From NCBI GenBank assembly GCA_002418205.1, contig DIDP01000078.1, forward strand, positions 1-64,000: a stretch of 64,000 bases of DNA. Reading direction: 5' to 3'. Both the position numbers and the translations under genes were made by a program. Shown piece by piece: positions 61,434 through 64,000 of this stretch; the first letter of the stretch is position 1, and each line of letters opens with the position of its first letter. The stretch is from Anaerolineales bacterium UBA5797. Lineage in GTDB: Bacteria; Chloroflexota; Anaerolineae; Anaerolineales; Villigracilaceae. The notes below the pieces were generated by a model, which was not told where the DNA came from, made no database searches, and saw only the letters and a list, made by a program, of their open reading frames with translations.

Positions 61434-61439
61434 TATACT
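61434..61439 (+). promoter_or_regulatory. -10 box close to the DHH gene start
   Basis: TGCTATACT (extended -10) lies about 13 bases before the ATG at 61453, so the leader is short and has no ribosome site. Confidence 0.5.
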
Positions 61440-61452
61440 AATATCATCACAA

Positions 61453-62490
61453 ATGACCGATCTGAACATTCATCTGACCAACCCCATCGATCCTGCCCGC
61501 CTGGAACAACTGCGGGAAGTGGCGGGGAAGGGTCCGGTGCTGATCCTTACGCACGATAATCCCGACCCCGATGCGCTCGCATCCGGCAAGGCATTGGCAA
61601 CTCTGTTCAGGGAAACCTGGGGGATTTCCAGCCGCCTCGTCTATAGCGGATTGGTCGCGCGTGCCGAAAATCATGCCATGCTCAACCGCCTGACCCCCGA
61701 ATGGGAATCCGGTGAGACCCTGCCCGACCTGGGGCAATTTTCAGCCGTCGCCCAGGTGGATACGCAGCCGGGAGCCGGCAACAACCGGTTGAACACCATC
61801 CAGCCTGCGCACATCGTGATCGATCACCACCATCCCATCCGTGAGACCATCGATGCCGTTCCGTATGCGGATGTGCGCACGGACATCGGGTCGACGGTGA
61901 CGATGCTGTATCAATACCTGGATACCGCGGGCTTGCAGCCCGACCCTCTTTTGGCAACAGCCATGTTCTACGGCCTCAAAACGGACACGCGCGGTCTGTC
62001 GCGCGGCACTTCGGCTGCGGATGAAGTCGCCTTTGTGAGTCTCCTCCATCGCCTCGACCAGCGCGAACTCTCCAAAGTGGAACTGGCGAGTCTCAGTCGT
62101 GAATACTTCCGCGCGTTCAGCCGCGGGTTGCATGCGACCCGGGTTTACGGTCAGGCGGTGGTTTCCCGCCTGGGCATGATGGAGCAACCCGATTTCGCCG
62201 CGGAGATGGCGGACAATCTCATCCGCTTGCACGGCATTCAAGCCGCGTTATGTCTGGGGCAACATGGGAAAACCCTGCACATCTCCCTGCGCACCGAGCC
62301 GATGGGGCAGGATGCCGGGCTGATCATCCAGGAACTGGTTGTCCCGCCGGGGAAGGCTGGCGGACATGGCACAATGGCGGGCGGTCAGATCCCGCTTGCA
62401 GGGCAGGAAATAGAAAGATTAATCGCCAGTATCGAACGGCGCTTTTTGGACACCATGGGGGAGACCGGTGAAGGCGTCGAACTTTTATAG
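61453..62490 (+). CDS. DHH/DHHA1 phosphoesterase (NrnA-like)
   Basis: A 345-residue DHH family protein. DNPDPDALAS (35-44) is motif I. VIDHHHP near 122-128 is the DHH motif. The DHHA1 domain ends GGHGTMAGGQIP. Members include NrnA (oligoribonuclease/pAp phosphatase) and c-di-AMP phosphodiesterases. No GGDEF or PAS part is present, so NrnA-like nano-RNase activity is the best guess. It converges on the M1 peptidase gene with a 2-base gap. Confidence 0.88.
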   Translation: MTDLNIHLTNPIDPARLEQLREVAGKGPVLILTHDNPDPDALASGKALATLFRETWGISSRLVYSGLVARAENHAMLNRLTPEWESGETLPDLGQFSAVAQVDTQPGAGNNRLNTIQPAHIVIDHHHPIRETIDAVPYADVRTDIGSTVTMLYQYLDTAGLQPDPLLATAMFYGLKTDTRGLSRGTSAADEVAFVSLLHRLDQRELSKVELASLSREYFRAFSRGLHATRVYGQAVVSRLGMMEQPDFAAEMADNLIRLHGIQAALCLGQHGKTLHISLRTEPMGQDAGLIIQELVVPPGKAGGHGTMAGGQIPLAGQEIERLIASIERRFLDTMGETGEGVELL

Positions 62491-62492
62491 AT

Positions 62493-64000
62493 CTATAGAC
62501 CAGCCTTTTTCAACAACCCATCCATCGCCTTGATCGTGATCTGATGATGCCGGTCACGGACGCGCTCGAACAGCGGACGCGCCAGCTCCCTCGACCAATC
62601 CGTATCGATCATGGTGCGCATGATGGGCAGGACGTATAACATGCGTCCCACCGTCCCCATGAACTTTTCGATGCGCGGCATGGCTTCCTGATATCCGCTT
62701 CTGATGCAGATCACATAGAAGGGCGAAAAGAACGCGCCATCGTTGGCTTTTTCCAGATCAAGGATCTCTTCGAAATATCTGCAATCCTCGACCGGAATAT
62801 TCCTCGGCAGGGCGTTCAGGAAGGACATGACCTGATAACGATGCCAGCCCGCCACCAGCGTCTTCGTGGGACGATTGCCCTGCCCGTATTCCTTCAACAC
62901 CTTTTCGACCTCATCGAAGAGGCGGGAGTGCGGTCGGTTCTTCCTTTCGGGCAAGCCCGGTTCATAGACCCACTGGTGTACATTCACCTTCTCGAAAACC
63001 TCCGGAAGTTCCGATTTCAGGAAATCTAGGAACGTTTCCGTGGTGATGGATTGGAACTGGAATCGTTTCATATACTTTTGGATGAAGGCATCGAAGCGTA
63101 CGCGCCCCACTGCATGTTCGCATTCCATCAGGAAGAAACAGCCTTTGTAATATGCCACGATCGTGGTGAACGCATCCGCGTCCTTTTCCTCGGCTGGAAG
63201 TTTCAGACAGGTCTGCGGCGAATCCATGCCGAGGCGTTCCTTCATGAGTTTGGTGAGGTTTCGCTCATTGTAGGCATCGTGCAGGTCATGCGAATCCTTC
63301 CCCTCGAGCACTTCGGTGATGCGCGACTCCGCATAGGTCGTCCAGCCTTCGTTCAGCCAGAAATCCCGCCACATCGCATTGGTGATCAGGTTCCCGGTCC
63401 AGGCGTGAGCGAGTTCGTGCGTGATGAGCGAGACCTGTCCGCGCGTCCCCAAAATGGATGTGGGGGTCAGGAATGTCAACCGTGGATTTTCCATCCCGCC
63501 ATACGGGAACGACGGCGGCAGCACGAGCAGGTCATAACGTCCCCACATGTAGGGTCCCAACAGCTTCTCGGCTTCGTGCATCTTGGTCTCGTTCTCGGCA
63601 AACTCCCATGCCGCGGCTTCGATGGTCTCCGGTTCGGCATAGATCCCGGTACGCGGACCAAACTCACGGAAGGCGAGATTCGCAACGCCGATGGCGAACA
63701 AATAGGATGGGATCGGCTGCGGCATCTGAAAGAAGAACATCCCGCTTCCTTCCGGACCTTGTACTTGTTCCGCCGCCATGACCGCTCTCAACCCCTCGGG
63801 CGCTTCGACGTCTGCCGAATATGTGAACCGCACTGACGGCGTATCCTGGCATGGAAAGACACTGCGCGCGTGGATCGACTGGCACTGACTGAACAAAAAC
63901 GGATGTTTCCCACCCGCCGTCTGCTCCGCAGCGATCCACTGCAACGCCCGCGCTTCGGGCGAGGTGCGGAAAGTGAGCGTGAATGTGTCTGTGCCGTTCA
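62493..64000 (-). CDS. M1 family aminopeptidase (LTA4 hydrolase-like), partial
   Basis: About 502 codons of a larger gene; the 5' end lies beyond the window, and the frame is open to its edge (TLTFRTSPEARALQW..). GGMENPRLTF is the exopeptidase motif, THELAHAWTGN the zinc motif, and NEGWTTYAESRI supplies the third ligand. The C-terminal 150 helical residues resemble the Leuk-A4-hydro_C domain. The ATG/TTG starts inside the window are not the real start. The protein is probably a cytoplasmic zinc aminopeptidase. Confidence 0.9.
   Translation of the reverse strand, partial: NGTDTFTLTFRTSPEARALQWIAAEQTAGGKHPFLFSQCQSIHARSVFPCQDTPSVRFTYSADVEAPEGLRAVMAAEQVQGPEGSGMFFFQMPQPIPSYLFAIGVANLAFREFGPRTGIYAEPETIEAAAWEFAENETKMHEAEKLLGPYMWGRYDLLVLPPSFPYGGMENPRLTFLTPTSILGTRGQVSLITHELAHAWTGNLITNAMWRDFWLNEGWTTYAESRITEVLEGKDSHDLHDAYNERNLTKLMKERLGMDSPQTCLKLPAEEKDADAFTTIVAYYKGCFFLMECEHAVGRVRFDAFIQKYMKRFQFQSITTETFLDFLKSELPEVFEKVNVHQWVYEPGLPERKNRPHSRLFDEVEKVLKEYGQGNRPTKTLVAGWHRYQVMSFLNALPRNIPVEDCRYFEEILDLEKANDGAFFSPFYVICIRSGYQEAMPRIEKFMGTVGRMLYVLPIMRTMIDTDWSRELARPLFERVRDRHHQITIKAMDGLLKKAGL

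Overview
The window looks like a chromosomal segment of a Chloroflexota bacterium of the Anaerolineae type. This is inferred from gene style, not from a marker gene: a BTAD/AAA/TPR regulator, lipoproteins with Pro/Thr/Glu-rich linkers, two DUF2142 membrane proteins, HEAT and STAS single-domain proteins, a GPH-type transporter, and many palindromic intergenic repeats. Most of it is GC-rich housekeeping and accessory sequence. One block, about 46.1-52.7 kb, is clearly AT-rich and looks horizontally acquired.

Layout. 0-8 kb: the 3' end of tRNA-Pro(TGG), a GT2 glycosyltransferase overlapping rnhB, a P2-type Ca2+/Mn2+ ATPase, glgC, tRNA-Leu(CAA) and ychF. Two manganese (yybP-ykoY) riboswitches lie here. 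One leads into the ATPase. The other leads into an unannotated 35-codon membrane peptide followed by glgC. Each has a near-consensus promoter in front and a terminator that reuses the 3' strand of the aptamer. 8-17.5 kb: an M3 oligopeptidase, a Het-C-like protein divergent from a PduO-type adenosyltransferase, DUF554, a membrane protein, Nudix, EamA, a lipoprotein, and a riboflavin cluster (RibD-type reductase, RibA, SDR) with overlapping genes. 17.5-26 kb: a 1179-residue BTAD regulator divergent from a small membrane protein with 25-residue repeats, an alpha/beta hydrolase, and two tandem M1-like lipoproteins.

26-38 kb: a Band-7 protein with a palindromic operator, then a metal ABC transporter operon (HEAT/DUF4177 protein, binding protein, ATPase, permease). 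Two decayed copies of the permease 3' end lie downstream, interleaved with GNAT and cupin genes. Next come a GGDEF cyclase, a rhodanese, two STAS proteins flanking a ferric-reductase-like flavoprotein, a YprB-type exonuclease, and a sortase preceded by two tandem c-di-GMP-I riboswitches. 38-46 kb: a GPH transporter, GT2, DUF2142, DUF3592, and a class A PBP homologue whose GT51 and transpeptidase motifs are both degenerate.

46.1-54 kb is a defence-type island: a MazE/VapC-like toxin-antitoxin pair, a GHKL (MORC/MutL-like) ATPase with an unknown 259-residue partner, a thymine-DNA-glycosylase (Mig) homologue overlapping a C5-cytosine methyltransferase, an HNH endonuclease, three remnants of a Vsr-like gene, and a broken PIN toxin with its intact partner. 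The likely reading is a 5mC restriction-modification system with its own deamination repair enzyme, next to a GHKL ATPase module of unknown role. 54-64 kb: a fasciclin protein, a zinc-ribbon protein, a second DUF2142 protein, folP and folK, a duplicated DinB-like protein, a P-loop protein, an NrnA-like DHH phosphoesterase, and an M1 aminopeptidase cut by the window edge.

All calls come from reading motifs and base pairing by eye. No database search or folding program was run.
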